From: Epiperipatus broadwayi
Taxonomy: Eukaryota; Onychophora; Udeonychophora; Euonychophora; Peripatidae
Length of the DNA stretch: 64,000 bases
Assembly (NCBI GenBank): GCA_028023455.1
Contig: JAQFVV010006246.1
Span: 2,035,501-2,099,500 of the forward strand
Direction: 5' to 3'
A program made the translations under genes and the position numbers. Every line of letters begins with the position of its first letter. Positions within the stretch are counted from its first letter, which is position 1. The notes beneath the pieces were generated by a model. The model ran no database searches. It was given only the letters and a program-made list of their open reading frames with translations, and was not told the DNA's origin. This document shows positions 36,100 to 48,211 of the stretch, piece by piece.

Positions 36100-37916
36100 A
36101 ATAAATTTAAATTTAATAAACATATAATCTCCTTGTGATAAAAAATCACACATGGAGCTTAACAAAAGTATATGTGCAAATAAATAAAAAACATTAATAT
36201 ATAATAAAATAATTAAATAGAAATAAAAAGTTTTTCATTACCAATTATAATCCAGTCCATAATGAAATTTTTCTAAAGTTTTCCTTTATAGGTCATTAAC
36301 ATTAAATCCAATGTTCCTTATAAAAATATTACAAAATCTTGGACCAAGATAATATTTCTGATATCTACAATGAGGTTTAAAGTATGCTGGTTCAAACAAT
36401 GAATCAAAATCACTTGATCTAGTCACCATTATTGATGAAGAATTATATTTATTCATTCCTTTGTATTTAATATAATAACACAAAATATTCATTAAAAATA
36501 ATTGATTAATAGTTAAAACTCCAGCACACTTATATAATTCAAATCTCGACAAATCCAAAGCTTTAAACAAAATAATTCTTAATGTAAAATTTTGTAGCGT
36601 TTGCAAAGACTTCAAAAAAATATGCTGCAGTGCCACCCCATAATGTTTTACCATAACAAAGTCTGCTTAAGAATATTTGTTTATATATACTTAATGAGAC
36701 AGATTTATTCAAACAATCTCTTAATCTATAAAAAAGAAAATTAAGTTTTCTTAATTTTACTTGAAGCCAAAAAATATGCTTATCCCAATGTAAATACTCA
36801 TTCAAAAACAAGCCAAGGTAAGAAATTGTTGAAGTCCTGGTAATTTTCTGACAAGAGGTTTGATTCACATAAGGCAATTGAATTAACAATGCTGGAATAT
36901 TTTTAAGAGAATATATTATGTAATTACATTTATTAATATTTAGCAGTAATCTATTATTGTTCATCCATTGGGTAATTTTAAATAAATCTTCATTAACAAG
37001 TTTCACAAGTAAACTATATGAAACTGCTGAAGTAACCAAAGTAGTATCATCTGCAAAACAAAAAATGTTAGAATGAAGAGAAAGATCAAGCATATCATTA
37101 ATATAAACAATAAATAACAGTGGACCCAGGACTGAAGCTTGAGAAACTTTATATCTAATTATTTCAGAATCACTCAAAAAATTATTAATTTTAACAAATT
37201 GGCTTTTATTACTTAAATAAGATTTAAAACATTCAAGCATAATACTCCTTTTGCCACAATAGTGTAACTTAATTATTAATATATCATGTGGAACACAGTC
37301 AAATGCTTTCTGCAAATCTAAATAAATGCCTATAGTTTTGTAACCTTTTTGTAAAGATTCAGTGATGACTGAAACATGTTCAGATAAAGCCAGTTCTGTA
37401 GATCTTCCTGGAAAAAACCCAAATTGATTATTTGAAAATAAATTATATTTTTGAAAAAACAAAACAATTCTGTTTTTTACACACATTTCCAAAATTTGAG
37501 ACAATGTTGATAAAATAAAAATTGGCCTGTAGTTTTCCAAACATTCCCTATCTCCACTCTTAAAAATAGGTGTAACAACAGCAGATTTTAAACAATCTGG
37601 AAATATCTGAATCAATAGAAGAATTAAATAAAAAAAGATAAAATTGGTAAAAGAATGGAAACATTTTCAATTAATATTTTTACAGAAATACAATCCAAAC
37701 CAACACATTTCTTACATCTCATTTTATAAAGAGATTCTAAAATTTCACAATCTTCAATCTCTTTAAAAACAAAAGAATTCACGATAGATTTCTTATATTG
37801 AAAAACATGAGAACTGTAATTATTTTCAAAACTATTTATTAACAATTCTACACTATGTACAAAATATTGATTGAAATAATCAGCTATTAGTTTTGAATTA
37901 TTTAAAACATCAATAG
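36100..37916 (-). pseudogene. LINE-1 copy, 3' half: reverse transcriptase and 3' tail
   Basis: This is the continuation of the LINE whose ORF1 and endonuclease lie at 49403-51514. It begins with an RT-proximal linker (NNSKLIADYFNQYFVHSVEL), then KCVGLDCISVKIL. After a one-base frameshift in a T-run near 37,620 come LKSAVVTPIFKSGDRECLEN, FFPGRSTELALSEHV, IGIYLDLQKAFDCVPHDIL, SVLGPLLFIVYINDMLDLSL and an intact catalytic FCFADDTTLV. A second frameshift lies near 36,600. The protein ends at 36286 with YYLGPRFCNIFIRN. The 3' tail holds a hairpin, CTCCATGTGTGATTTTTTAT followed by CACAAGGAG, and an ATT-rich end. Confidence 0.85.
37913..37916. repeat. Target-site duplication of the 11.5 kb insertion (left)
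   Basis: ATAG (within CAATAG at 37911-37916), repeated at 49403-49406 (CAATAG at 49401-49406). The shared hexamer makes the exact duplication length 4-6 bp. Confidence 0.7.
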
Positions 37917-39480
37917 TGTACTGGTCGAAAATGTTTGTCCATTCAACAAGACTTAGAATCTAAGCAAAAGTACCCCGAATCCAATCATGCCCGAGATACA
38001 CAGGTCAGGAGCAATCATGAATTCTAACCTATTTGCCCATTCCCCAAATCTATAACATTATGAACAACACTTACGGTGATACCACATAAATTCATTATAT
38101 CCCAGCCCAGTGCTATAATGTTTTACATGAGACTCAACTGGTGATGATGATGAGAGATTGAGTGAACCCAAGATATTAAGTTACGAGCATACATAAATAT
38201 AAATATTAATAAGGAGATTCAAACAACTGGATTAAAGTGTAAAATATAAATATTTATTTTGATAAAAAAATTCAAGATTTTATATATGTATACTCAACTT
38301 CACGCTTCTAAAACTTTACTTTCATTATAAACATTAAAGAATTTTGTTACGATTATTTTGATTTGACAAATATTAATTTAGTGTGGCGGTTACAGAAAAT
38401 GGTTTTATCCGGGTGGTTTGGTGGACGTTTATACACAAAATACATTTATAAAGTTACAGTAGTTTCACTGATTATCTGATTTCAGCACATAAGTTTATTT
38501 TATTTAGATATTTGATTTATAATAATCAAAACAAGGACACATTTTGATCGGCAGAATAAACATTATTTATTTTACATTTTCAGCAGTTAACGATAGATTA
38601 TAGCAAAAACTCAATAATTGCGGGAAAGGTTTATTTCAATAAAGAGGGAAGGCAGCTTCATGAGAAGTTGGATTTAAGCTCCAACAAATAAAGGGAAAAC
38701 ATTTTATTTTCACATATCACTACGATTTACTTTGCTAAACAGGCTAGAAACTAACTGTAGGAAATGGCGATGCAAGCATATTATCAGCGAGAGGAAATGG
38801 CGCATTTGGCCAGAATAAGGTCATTCTCTAAATTTCTTTAACGATGGTACACGCCAGCTTCGTGCTAAAGTGGTACAGAAAGAAAAGGTAGGTAGGAAGA
38901 TTCTATGGGCCGGGCTGCGGCGCATACGTACATTGCTTCATCTACTCTAACCTGAAGGTTCTAGAAGTAAATGTAGACTTCTTTTTATGACGAAGATATG
39001 AACGACCAAGCTTTGATTCCCTGGAGTGAGGTGCAGGCGATTGAAAGCAGTATATATTATATATACTTGGAGGAGAAGAATGACTAACGAATTGATCATG
39101 ACTCCCTGGAGTGAGGTATAGGCGAATCAGATTAGAGCCTTATGCGGCTTATGAATAATTGGACATATGCTAGCAACACTATCATAATAATAAAATCATT
39201 AAATTTAAATATTAAAGAAAAGCCTTAAATGGTTTAACAAATACGTAATGATATGCTAAAATGATGACCTATGCAATCTAAAGTCATTGACTATAAATTA
39301 AACTAACATTAATGACGCATGCATTGCTCCCCCCTTCTTGAATCAATATTTTAACATATTACACCAACACTAAAATGCGGCACTTAATAGTGCAAATTAC
39401 AAAATAGATTTAATTTGCCAACCTTGTGGCAATGATGATCAAGAAAAATTAATAAAACTAATGGACACCAATATCCATCT
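37917..39480. other. Left flank segment of the 11.5 kb insertion
   Basis: Non-coding. The part 38640-39170 is less AT-rich and contains two diverged copies of a ~60-80 bp block with CCCTGGAGTGAGGT (about 39018 and 39103). A CTCCCCCCTTCTTG tract at 39329 would read as a purine tract on the minus strand. No ORF of known type. Confidence 0.5.
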
Positions 39481-39563
39481 TGTTATGTCTTTACAAAATA
39501 ATAAAAACACTACAAATAATACTTAAAATAAATGTTAGATATATTTGTCATAAATTTTAGTAT
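39481..39563 (-). repeat. Left LTR of the gypsy element, outer piece
   Basis: First 83 bp of the left (3') LTR, starting TGTTATGTCTTTACAAAATA. Interrupted at GTAT (39560-39563) by the insertion at 39564-42490, and continues at 42495. Confidence 0.9.
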
Positions 39564-42490
39564 TGTAACAGTCATATTTGAAGATCCACGCAACAAAATC
39601 CAGAGTTTTGGTAAATTATACCAAGGCTGATCTAGATGAGGGTTTGAGACCAAATCTGACCGCACCTCAGCTCCTTCACCAACACTCGCTGACTTACTAC
39701 CTTATGAATAACATATATGAGGTTACACTTGTAATCTCTCAATTTCCGTGCCGGCAATAGCAAAGGGTAAAACGAGAGACTCGGGGATACTTAATTAAAT
39801 GTTTTATAGCTTAACCAAACACACTCACACAACCTATGGCTGATTATCTAATGCATATCAAATCATTATGAATGGTGATTTACTATAAATAAAGTGAATA
39901 ATACTGCAGACGTTAATAGATTTTAAAATTATTTAATATTGACAAAACACAAACAATAACAATTCAATATACCGAATATTCCACTCGCAGGTGGGATGGT
40001 GAAAATACGAACTACACGTTCTGTAATCAATTGTACTTAACGATCATTATTCTATTATATCGTTTATACGTTAATAATTATTTTACGTCTATACTAATGT
40101 CTAAATTATGTTCTGCCATTCCTACTCGGTATGTTAAGGGTTAAACTCTAAGAGTGGGAACTTTATACAATGTGTACTTAAATTTATCATTACGCGATGA
40201 GCAGTCAATGTGCTCTTTATGTAGATATTCTTAGATAAACTAGATCTTAGGTTCAGATCAATGCTGAACAATTAATATACAGCAGATGAACTGGTGTTTT
40301 GTAGCGTAACTTCTGAGGCTATGGTGCTATGCAAATTTCATCAGATGCATCTTGAATGCGCTTTTACTCATGAGATTCAGCAACATTTGCTCGGTTCTCA
40401 GATACCACTCGCCTGCTATACATGAACTTTTAGTTCGGATGCTCGAACAGCCATGATATAAGATGCTGGATTCCGGTGTTCCAGTTATGGAGGAGGTAAT
40501 GGGAATGACCCTTAAAATCACTATCCCATTCAAGAGAGGGCTGTCCGAACTAAGGATGATAAGATAGTCCTTAAAACCTAATCTTATCTTAATAATTATA
40601 TGATAGCAAGGCGGAATGCACCTCAGTGCTTCGTAAAAACTCATTCACAACGCTTTTGGAATCTTAATTATAACAACTAGTAAAGCGCGAAATCTATAGT
40701 TTCTTCTGCAAACTACCCTACGCCAGTTAATTAAATAAACACTGAAATTGTGCTAAAGAGGACTTTATTAAAATTGATCTAGTTTATTAATTAACTACAT
40801 ATTATATGCAATTACATTAATGGGGTCTAAATCATATCTGGGGCTTAAACTTGGCTAACTACTGAATATGCCTTAAATTATCACTCTCTTTTATTTAACC
40901 AAACAAACCTTTTAATAAGCAACATATGTGATATTAAGCTACGCATAGCAGTTCAAATAATACATCAAAGTAGGTTTCGGACCAGAGACAATCTATAGAT
41001 ATGCCAAACAGCATAATTACTTTACTTGAGAACTAAACATCTCTTTAAGTTTATAATAATTAATAGTCTCTGCTCCGAAGGCAAAGCATAAATCAATAAA
41101 TGCATTTTAACAAAATATATATATAGATGCAAAAGTATAGACGCAAATAGAGAAAATAATAAGGCAAATAAGCTTTTATAAGTTGAATTTAAAAAAGAGA
41201 TTTAAGAATTTGAGATCAGGCAAGATTTACATTTAACTTTTAAAGCATTTTAAAATTATACAGGTTGAGATACGTTTATCTAATACAGTCAATTACTTTA
41301 AGAGAGAATACACCTTTTAAACGTAGTGTGATTAATTTATAAGATTTGAATGGAAGAGTTTGTGCACATTACTTATTATATAGCTAGCTTTAGGAAAGAT
41401 TTATAGATGGCTATAGCTTTTAGATTTAGCTTGATTGAGAAGTGGTTACCGGTTATTTATCTGGAGGCTTGCAGCTTGAAAGTATGAAATACACGCATGG
41501 ACTGATTTATCTGGGCTGGTTCATCGATGGGCTATTCTTTAAGTAGGGCTGTGGTTTGAGTCTCCGGGCTCCATAAACGGTTCTTGACCATCGGGAAGAT
41601 GGCCTTAGCTTTTCTAGCCACTTATTTGCATGGTAGAAACTGGGCCTGCTGCCTGGATATAAGTTGAAACACGAGTAAAGCAAAAATGGATGACGATTTC
41701 CTTTCAACTGCTTTTTTATATTTTTTTAACCCCCCCTCCCTCTTACAGTTCATTCACAATCTTTATTTTTAGACTTTAAAACCTAAGAAGTCTTAATTGC
41801 ATCAGCTTCAAACGAATCGGTTGATTGATTTCAGGTTTATTCATTGTTCCTTTTATTTTTCTCAGATTCCAGTTCCAATCTGGATTTCAGTGCAGGTTTA
41901 ATTGTCCAACTTTTATTTTATTAAGAATCCTAAAATCTGGATTTATACCAGGGGTGTCTCATGAGATTGGTAAAGTTCTTTTTTTTTTCTTTCTTTAAAC
42001 ATTGGATTGCTTCTCCTTTTCTTTTACTGAAAGAGATTTAAGCTGCTAGCGTTTTATCCTAGACGTGAGACATCTACATTTGTTTTTAGTTGCTCTACAT
42101 GATTAAGTAATTGGGTAACTTCAAATCCAGTTTGAAATACTTTAGAGAATTCTGTTCTTATCTAATACAATTTTCCCAGCTTGAAACCAATTCAATTATT
42201 TAAAATCATAAGATGAATATTTATAAAATTATAAGGTGTGTACGTTATATAATGATAATATCATTCAGATGTGAATATACCATTTTTAGCAAATAGAATT
42301 ATTACAAAATATATATACAATTATAGCAGACGTGTGTGCATATACAATTACACACATATACGTTTTTATACATGTTAAATTCCCAAGTATATTGTTATAT
42401 ATATGTGTACCTTTAGGGTTTGAACTAGGGAAATGAGGGCTACTGATTTATAGAAGGTGAAACGTATGATGATGAAATCATACTGTTTCA
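39564..42490. mobile_element. 2.9 kb TG...CA insertion inside the gypsy LTR
   Basis: It begins TGTAACAGT and ends ACTGTTTCA, so the ends form short imperfect inverted repeats in LTR style. GTAT is duplicated on both sides (39560-39563 and 42491-42494). The intact partner LTR at 47634 has the single, unsplit site. There is no coding region of known type and no internal repeat pair was seen, so it may be a long solo LTR or a non-autonomous element. Parts at 40330-40640 and 41450-41700 are less AT-rich. Confidence 0.8.
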
Positions 42491-43071
42491 GTATAGTTTA
42501 CAGATCTATAATTAGTCTATTAAATAATACATATATTACTGATTTCCCACAATTAACTTATTACAAAAACCCGTAGGCTTACAAAATAATATTAAACCCA
42601 TGGTAGGCTGTACATTACCCTAGTCGGTACTTTTAACTTTCAGCCCCGAGTTGTCTGGATGGCATCCTATATTCCTAAGTGAATATAAGTTCACAAAAGT
42701 CCTTGCACTCCTCCGGCTCTCAGGAAAAGAATGAATCACTTTCTCCTTCTAAACTGCGTTTTAGTCTCGCACATTCCATTGTCTATTAATTAAAAGTTAT
42801 TTTAATTAATCTAGGTTTTTCTTATCCCCTCAGGAATTCATAATCTTTAATTACGTTTACACAATTTTAGTCTTTTCCTTCTCACTTCATTTTAATATAT
42901 TTTCTTCTGCCATAATTTAACACTCGTTTTTAGATAACTATTATATACATTTCAATTCTTTCTATTTCTTTATGTGTGCACATACTTTTCTATGCTTAGA
43001 ATAATAACTTTTATTTTACCACGATTTTACTTCTAAAGTAATTTTATTGGCAACTATTTACAGATATAACA
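42491..43071 (-). repeat. Left LTR of the gypsy element, inner piece
   Basis: Remaining part of the 660 bp LTR (first four bases are the duplicated GTAT), ending CAGATATAACA at 43071, directly followed by the purine tract. Confidence 0.9.
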
Positions 43072-43084
43072 CTCCTCCCCCACT

Positions 43085-44486
43085 TTAGAAGTTTTGTTTT
43101 TCCGATGTTACAAAATCTTTTAAATACGCTGGTTTTCTTTTAAAACGCACTGGTCTCGGTGATTTTTTTTCTTCTTGAGGAAAACTGTTATCGATTTTCG
43201 TTGTCTCTTCTATAACGATTTCCTCGTGTGCTTTAATATTCGTATTTCTCTCGTTCTGTTTTATATCTTTAGGTTCGTCTGCTATCTCTATTTGTTGTTG
43301 CCCATCGTAAGTATTTTGTTCACTTTCATACCATCTTCTAATATGATTTTTATGACATCTATAGATTCGGCTATCTTCACCTTTAATTATGTAAATTTGC
43401 TTTGACAATTTTTTCTCTATCCTACCATTTATCCATTTTTTCCTTAACATGTCTCTGCACATTATGTTGTCTCCAATACCAATTTTTTCTATTGGTTCTT
43501 CTGGTTCCCATTGTTCAAATTTCTTTGGTTTTAAGAAATCAAGTCCAGTTCTTATTTTTCTTCCAAATAATATTTCCGCAGCAGATTTTCTTGTCATTGT
43601 TGACAGTGTAATGTTTTGATACCACATGAATTCTTTTACAATCTTCTGTGTATCTCTACTAGTACTCTTTTTAGTAAATTTCTTTGCTTGATACACCGAA
43701 ATCCCGGCTAACCGATTCGACTCGGGGTGATATGGCGGTGTCAATATATGATTTATATTCCATGAGTCCATGCACTGTTTAAATTCATTACTCACAAAAC
43801 TTGGTCCGTTATCTGACACAATCGCCTCCGGGAAACCATGTGTTAAAAATCTTTCCTTTAGTATTTTTATTGTTTCCTCACTACTTGTCGATTTTGCTTG
43901 ATGGCATTCTATCCATCTAGAAGTTGCATCTATTAATATAAAATATGTTTTTCCCTCTATAGGTCCAAAATGGTCAATATGTATATGTTGCCATGGATTC
44001 GACAGCTTTGGCCATGACACATAGTTTTACTGGTAAGGTCCTTTGTGCTTGGCATATCTTGCATTTATTTATAAAGTTCTCAATATCCACATTAATTTTT
44101 GTCCACCACACATAACTTTTGGCTAGAGACTTTGCTCTCACTATCCCTGGGTGTCCTTGGTGAATTATTTTCAAGTCTCTCCATCTACCTTCAAAAGGGA
44201 CCACTATTCGATCTCCCATCACTATACACCCTTTACAGATTGATAGTTTGTCTCTGTTCATCCAGAACGCAGTTGATAGCTGTTCCGGTTTCTTTTCTGA
44301 TCATCCATGTTTAATCCACTTACATAATATTCTATAACTTTCTTTCTTTTCAGTCCAATCCTTAATGTTTTTACTATTTATCATTTTAGAATTTAAAGTA
44401 TCGATGAAGTTCACTTCAACTTCTATTTCACTCTCCTTGTTATTTTCCGGTACTCTGGATAGAGCATCTGCATGTGCTATATACAT
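43085..44486 (-). pseudogene. Gypsy integrase (broken)
   Basis: The N-terminal zinc-binding part shows HQGHPGIVRAKSLAKSYVWW and CKICQAQR. The catalytic core has HIDHFGPIEGKTYFILIDAT with the first Asp and VSDNGPSFVSNEFKQCMDSW with the second. At the position of the third catalytic residue the sequence reads SNRLAGISV, where gypsy integrases have Glu, so it is probably lost. The C-terminal part contains KWINGRIEKKLSKQIYII. A frameshift near 44,000 separates the zinc part from the core. Downstream of RNase H and followed by the purine tract, the normal gypsy order. Confidence 0.9.
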
Positions 44487-45212
44487 TTGCCTTTTCTGAA
44501 TTCTAAACTGAAATCATAACTATTTAATATATTTACCCATCTGATCATTCTCACGCTTAAATGTTCCGGTATCGGGCAATCTTTCCCTATGTTGCTTATT
44601 AATGGCTTGTGATCCGTTATTATTGTAAAATCTCTTCCATAAATATATTGGTGAAATTTTTTAATGGACCACATTATTGCTAGTGCTTCTTTATCTAGCT
44701 AGCTATAATTACATTCAGCATTTGACAACATTCTCGATGCATACGCTATGGGTCTCTCTAAACCATTAATTTTATGAGCTAATACTGCTCCTATTCCGAA
44801 ATGAGATGCGTCGGTCATTAATACTACTTCTTTATTTAGATTAAAATGCACTAAAAAGAATCTGATGTTAATAATTGTTTAACTGCCTTAAATGCTTGTT
44901 CGTGCCTTTCATTCCATGTCCACTTTTGACCTTTCCTCAACAACTCATACAGTGGTGCTGCTATCATGGCTTTATTTTTTAAAAAAGGTTCAAAAAAATT
45001 TATCAGTCCTAAAAAAGCTTGCAGCTGTTTAACACTCTTAGGTAAGTCTACATTTTTAACTGCACTTATTTTTTCAGTTAAAGGTTTTTTACCTTTGTTA
45101 GTAATTAAATGCCCCAGAAACTTTATTTCTTGCATTTCCCATACACATTTTTTCAAGTTAAGTTTAACCCCTGCATTATATAGCTTTCTACAGACAACTT
45201 TATTTTTTTCTG
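44477..45212 (-). pseudogene. Gypsy RT thumb and RNase H (broken)
   Basis: The frame up to 44851 has CVWEMQEIKFLGHLITNKGK and LQAFLGLINFFEPFLKNKA, the RT end to RNase H linker. A frameshift or stop near 44,850 follows. A later frame (44674-44477) reads FTIITDHKPLISNI and, continuing, ADALSRVPE, the end of RNase H. Another stop lies near 44,700. Confidence 0.85.
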
Positions 45213-45607
45213 CTAATCTACCCGACGTTGATTCTGCAAACCCTTATTTAAATACTTATTTACAGTTGTTCTATAATCTCCACATATTCTAATTCTACCG
45301 TCTGGTTTGTTTAAAATTACCACTGGTGTATCCCACTCCGACTCTTCTATAGGTGACAAAACCCCCATTTCCACTAATTTTTTTTTTTTTTCCTCAGCCA
45401 TTTTACGTTGTGCGAACGGTATTTTTCTGGGTCTACAAATACTATGTTTTGCATTATCACTTAGATTTAATTCAGTCGGATTTGTATCCATCAACCCCAA
45501 TTTCTCTGTGAATAATTTTGGGTATTTTTCTAACATTTCATTCTCGACTGAAATCTTTTTAACTATTGAAAATTTTATCTCCAACTTATCAAACCAATCA
45601 CAACCTA
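45213..45607 (-). pseudogene. Gypsy RT N-terminal part, catalytic middle deleted
   Basis: The frame carries the last residues of protease (GCDWFDKLEIKF), the RT start (PTELNLSDNAKHSICRPRKI), SPIEESEWDTPVVILNKPDG and RICGDYRTTVNKYL. It then jumps to the thumb region found at 44851-45200. The palm with the catalytic Asp-Asp box is absent: roughly 100 codons normally found between these two parts are missing. The enzyme cannot work. Confidence 0.85.
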
Positions 45608-45611
45608 TTAA
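45608..45611. repeat. TTAA target duplication (left)
   Basis: TTAA, repeated at 46380-46383. Confidence 0.85.
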
Positions 45612-46379
45612 CCCTTTTCCCACCTCTTACGAGACCTCTCGTCAACAGTTGACGTCACTCTAATTCCGTTATTTTTAATGCTAGGATATTCGTTTGACAG
45701 TTATTGATTAGGTTTTTAAAAGTTCTGTAAGATGGTGCCCTCTTCCGAATTATTTTACAAGTAAAAAATCAAAAAAACCGCATTTAAAGCTAAACAAAGA
45801 AAGAAGCTTGTCGGTGATTGGCTGTCAGCCGGCTCTCAGCCGACAAAGACATTCTGATTGGCTAGAAAGAACAAAGAAACTGCCTGATCAAAGAAAATAA
45901 AGAAAAATGCTGAGATTTTCATTTCGAATATAATTTAAAGTATTAAAAAAGTATAATTTGAGAAATTAAAATAATTTTTAATAAAATATACTAAAAAAAC
46001 AAAATTATTTTCGAAAAATATTGAAGATTTTAGTAAAAATATTTAAGATTTAGCAAAAAGAAATCTTTACTTTTCCATAACGTAAAATTGAAAAAAAGCA
46101 TTTACGTCAGCACTTCTTTGTTTATAAGTTCGCTTTTAGATTTGCTGAAATTGAATATTTTATAATAAATAAATAGCAATTTATTTTTGAAAGAACTTTT
46201 GTTCACTTTCATAAACTGAAAAATTATTAATATACTTTTTATAAACGTATCTGAGTTGAATTTAATATTATAGATGAATATGTTTTAACAATAGGCTTTG
46301 TCTTCAGTTTGTGAGTTGGCCAATTAAAAGCTTTGATTTTTACCTCATACAACCAATAATATAATTAGCAGTTAAAAGG
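45612..46379. mobile_element. piggyBac-like non-autonomous element inserted in the protease gene
   Basis: A 768 bp insertion between TTAA copies. The left end reads CCCTTTTCCC and the right end AAAAGG, giving short CCTTTT terminal inverted repeats, as in piggyBac elements, which insert at TTAA. No transposase; it has AT-rich interior and a GC-richer left part with CTCTCGTCAACAGTTGAC. The protease frame on the right side and the RT frame on the left side line up when the insert and one TTAA are taken away. Confidence 0.85.
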
Positions 46380-46383
46380 TTAA

Positions 46384-46719
46384 TGGAGTAATATCTTTTT
46401 GTACTACATATACTGGGAGTTCGTAATTCCTTTTAATATGAGTTATTTTTGCATTAACTTTCCCTACTATTTTAATGGGATTTCCATTTACATCTTTAAT
46501 TTTTAATGATACTTTTTGTAATTCTATCCCGGGATTATCTATAACTATTTCATTCCACAACTTTTTAGAAATTAACGAAATCCAGGACCCACTATCTATT
46601 TCCATTTGAATTTTCTTCTGAAACATTAAAATTTGCAAAAACAATTGATCTTGGTTATTCTTTCCATTATTATTTTTAATACTATTTTTCTTAATTTTAA
46701 AATCTTTTCTACTACTCAT
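46384..46719 (-). pseudogene. Gypsy aspartic protease, split by the TTAA insertion
   Basis: Contains the catalytic IEMDSG-type motif as MEIDSGSWISLISKKLWNEI, then IKDVNGNPIKIVGKVNAKI and VYVVQKDITPL. It overlaps the gag end by 4 bp. The C-terminal end of the domain (GCDWF) lies beyond the insertion at about 45,590-45,607. Confidence 0.9.
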
Positions 46720-47474
46720 TTTTCTCTGTTTTTTTTACATACATTTGTTATGTGGCCCTTCCCACTGCAATTATAGCATTGTTCCTTTCTAAATCTACAT
46801 TCTTTTGCCAAATGGCCTTTTTTACCGCAAGCAAAACATTCAACTAGAAACTTATTATCAGTTTTAAAATCTTTTTTTTCATACTTGTTAATTTTATAAA
46901 TCTCTATTCTACTAGTTTCTTTTTTAGAAAATTCTCTTACTTGGTCTATTACGGATTCGTATACAATCCCTTTTTGGGTTACACTATCGTACATTAATTT
47001 TACTTCTGACAATAAAGACTGTCTTAATCTCTCATCACAAATTCCCCAAAGTAGTTGATCTATTAAGATCTGGTCTACAAAATTGCCATAATCGCAATTT
47101 TTAGCTAGTTGACATAGAGTGATATCATACTCTTTAATGGATTTGTTTCTTTCCTGTTTTCATTTCCAAAGGTTTAATCTGGCTACATATAATGATGGCT
47201 TAGAGCTGAAATATTATGTTAACTTATTTACTAACTCATCATAACTAATTAAATCTGTTATTTGTCCCTGTAAAAGTTTATTTGCTATTTCGATAACCTT
47301 TCCCCCTGATAGACAGAAAAATGCGACTACTTTCTTTTCATTTTCACAAATTAAATTCAATTTGAAAAAATTTTGCAACTGCATTACATAATATGGCCAT
47401 TCATGCAGACTACCTATGTTGAATTCTGCGATGCTAGCTTGCCCTATCGACATTTTTTTTTTCCTTTTTCTCAA
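46716..47474 (-). pseudogene. Gypsy gag with two zinc knuckles (frameshifted)
   Basis: The first frame (47474-47214) starts with MSIGQASIAEFNIGSLHEWP after a Lys-rich leader. Frame breaks follow near 47,210 and 47,160. The middle part reads KEYDITLCQLAKNCDYGNFV. The last frame (47012-46716) contains two CCHC knuckles, CFACGKKGHLAKEC and CYNCSGKGHITNVC, which bind the genomic RNA in this family. Confidence 0.88.
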
Positions 47475-47551
47475 CTTGAAGAAAAAAAACTTTATATTAC
47501 CGACTATTTTTAAAATCTACCCACAAAGTTCGAACACGACTGCACCAATTT

Positions 47552-48211
47552 TGTTATGACTTTACAAAATAATAAAAACACTACAAATAATACTTAAAAT
47601 AAATGTTAGATATATTTGTCATAAATTTTAGTATAGTTTACAGATCTATAATTAGTCTATTAAATAATACATATATTACTGATTTCCCACAATTATCTTA
47701 TTACAAAAACCCATAGGCTTACAAAATAATATTAAACCCATGGTGGGCTGTACATTACCCTAGTCAGTACTTTTAACCTTCAGTCCCGAGTTGACTGGGT
47801 GGCGTCTTATATTCCTGAGTGAATATAAGTTCACAAAAGTCCTTGCACTCCTCCAGCTTTCAGGAAAAGAATGAATCACTTTCTCCTTCTAAACTGCGTT
47901 TTAGTCTCGCGCATTACATTGTCTATTAATTCAATTTTTTTTTAATTAATCTAGGTTTTTCTTATCCACTCAGGAATTCATAATCTTTAATTACGTTTAC
48001 ACAATTTTAGTCTTTTCCTTCTCACTTCATTTTAATATATTTTCTTCTGCCATAATTTAACACTCGTTTTTAGATAACTATTATATACATTTCAATTCTT
48101 TCTATTTCTTTATGTGCGCACATACTTTTCTGTGCTTAGAATAATAACTTTTATTTTACCACGATTTTACTTTTAAAGTAATTTTATCGGCAACTATTTA
48201 CAGATATAACA
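47552..48211 (-). repeat. Right LTR of the gypsy element (uninterrupted, 660 bp)
   Basis: Starts TGTTATGAC and ends GATATAACA. Serves as the empty-site reference for the insertion in the left LTR: here TTTTAGTATAGTTTACAG is continuous (from 47625). Confidence 0.95.

Larger units (their letters stand above)
39481..48211 (-). mobile_element. Ty3/gypsy LTR retrotransposon, degenerate, with two nested insertions
   Basis: Two LTRs of exactly 660 bp (after removing the insertion from the left one) begin TGTTAT and end ATAACA. Genes run on the minus strand: gag, protease, RT, RNase H, integrase. Next to the right LTR (5' in element orientation) a primer-binding site begins TGGTGCAGTCG on the minus strand, one mismatch from a serine-tRNA-type site. 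Next to the left LTR is the purine tract AAGTGGGGGAGGAG. No flanking target duplication is visible (left ...CCATCT, right CACCCC...). The two LTRs differ at roughly 25 positions by eye, so the insertion is not recent. No envelope gene is seen. Inactive through several breaks. Confidence 0.92.

Noticed and set aside
41507-41707. 66-codon minus ORF in the 2.9 kb insertion
   Set aside because: No motif, no support from neighbours, and short.
43175-43611. Plus-strand ORFs over the integrase region
   Set aside because: Antisense shadows of the gypsy integrase.
39481-48211. Envelope-bearing errantivirus-like element
   Set aside because: No third ORF with signal peptide and membrane segment exists between integrase and the left LTR; integrase ends almost at the purine tract.
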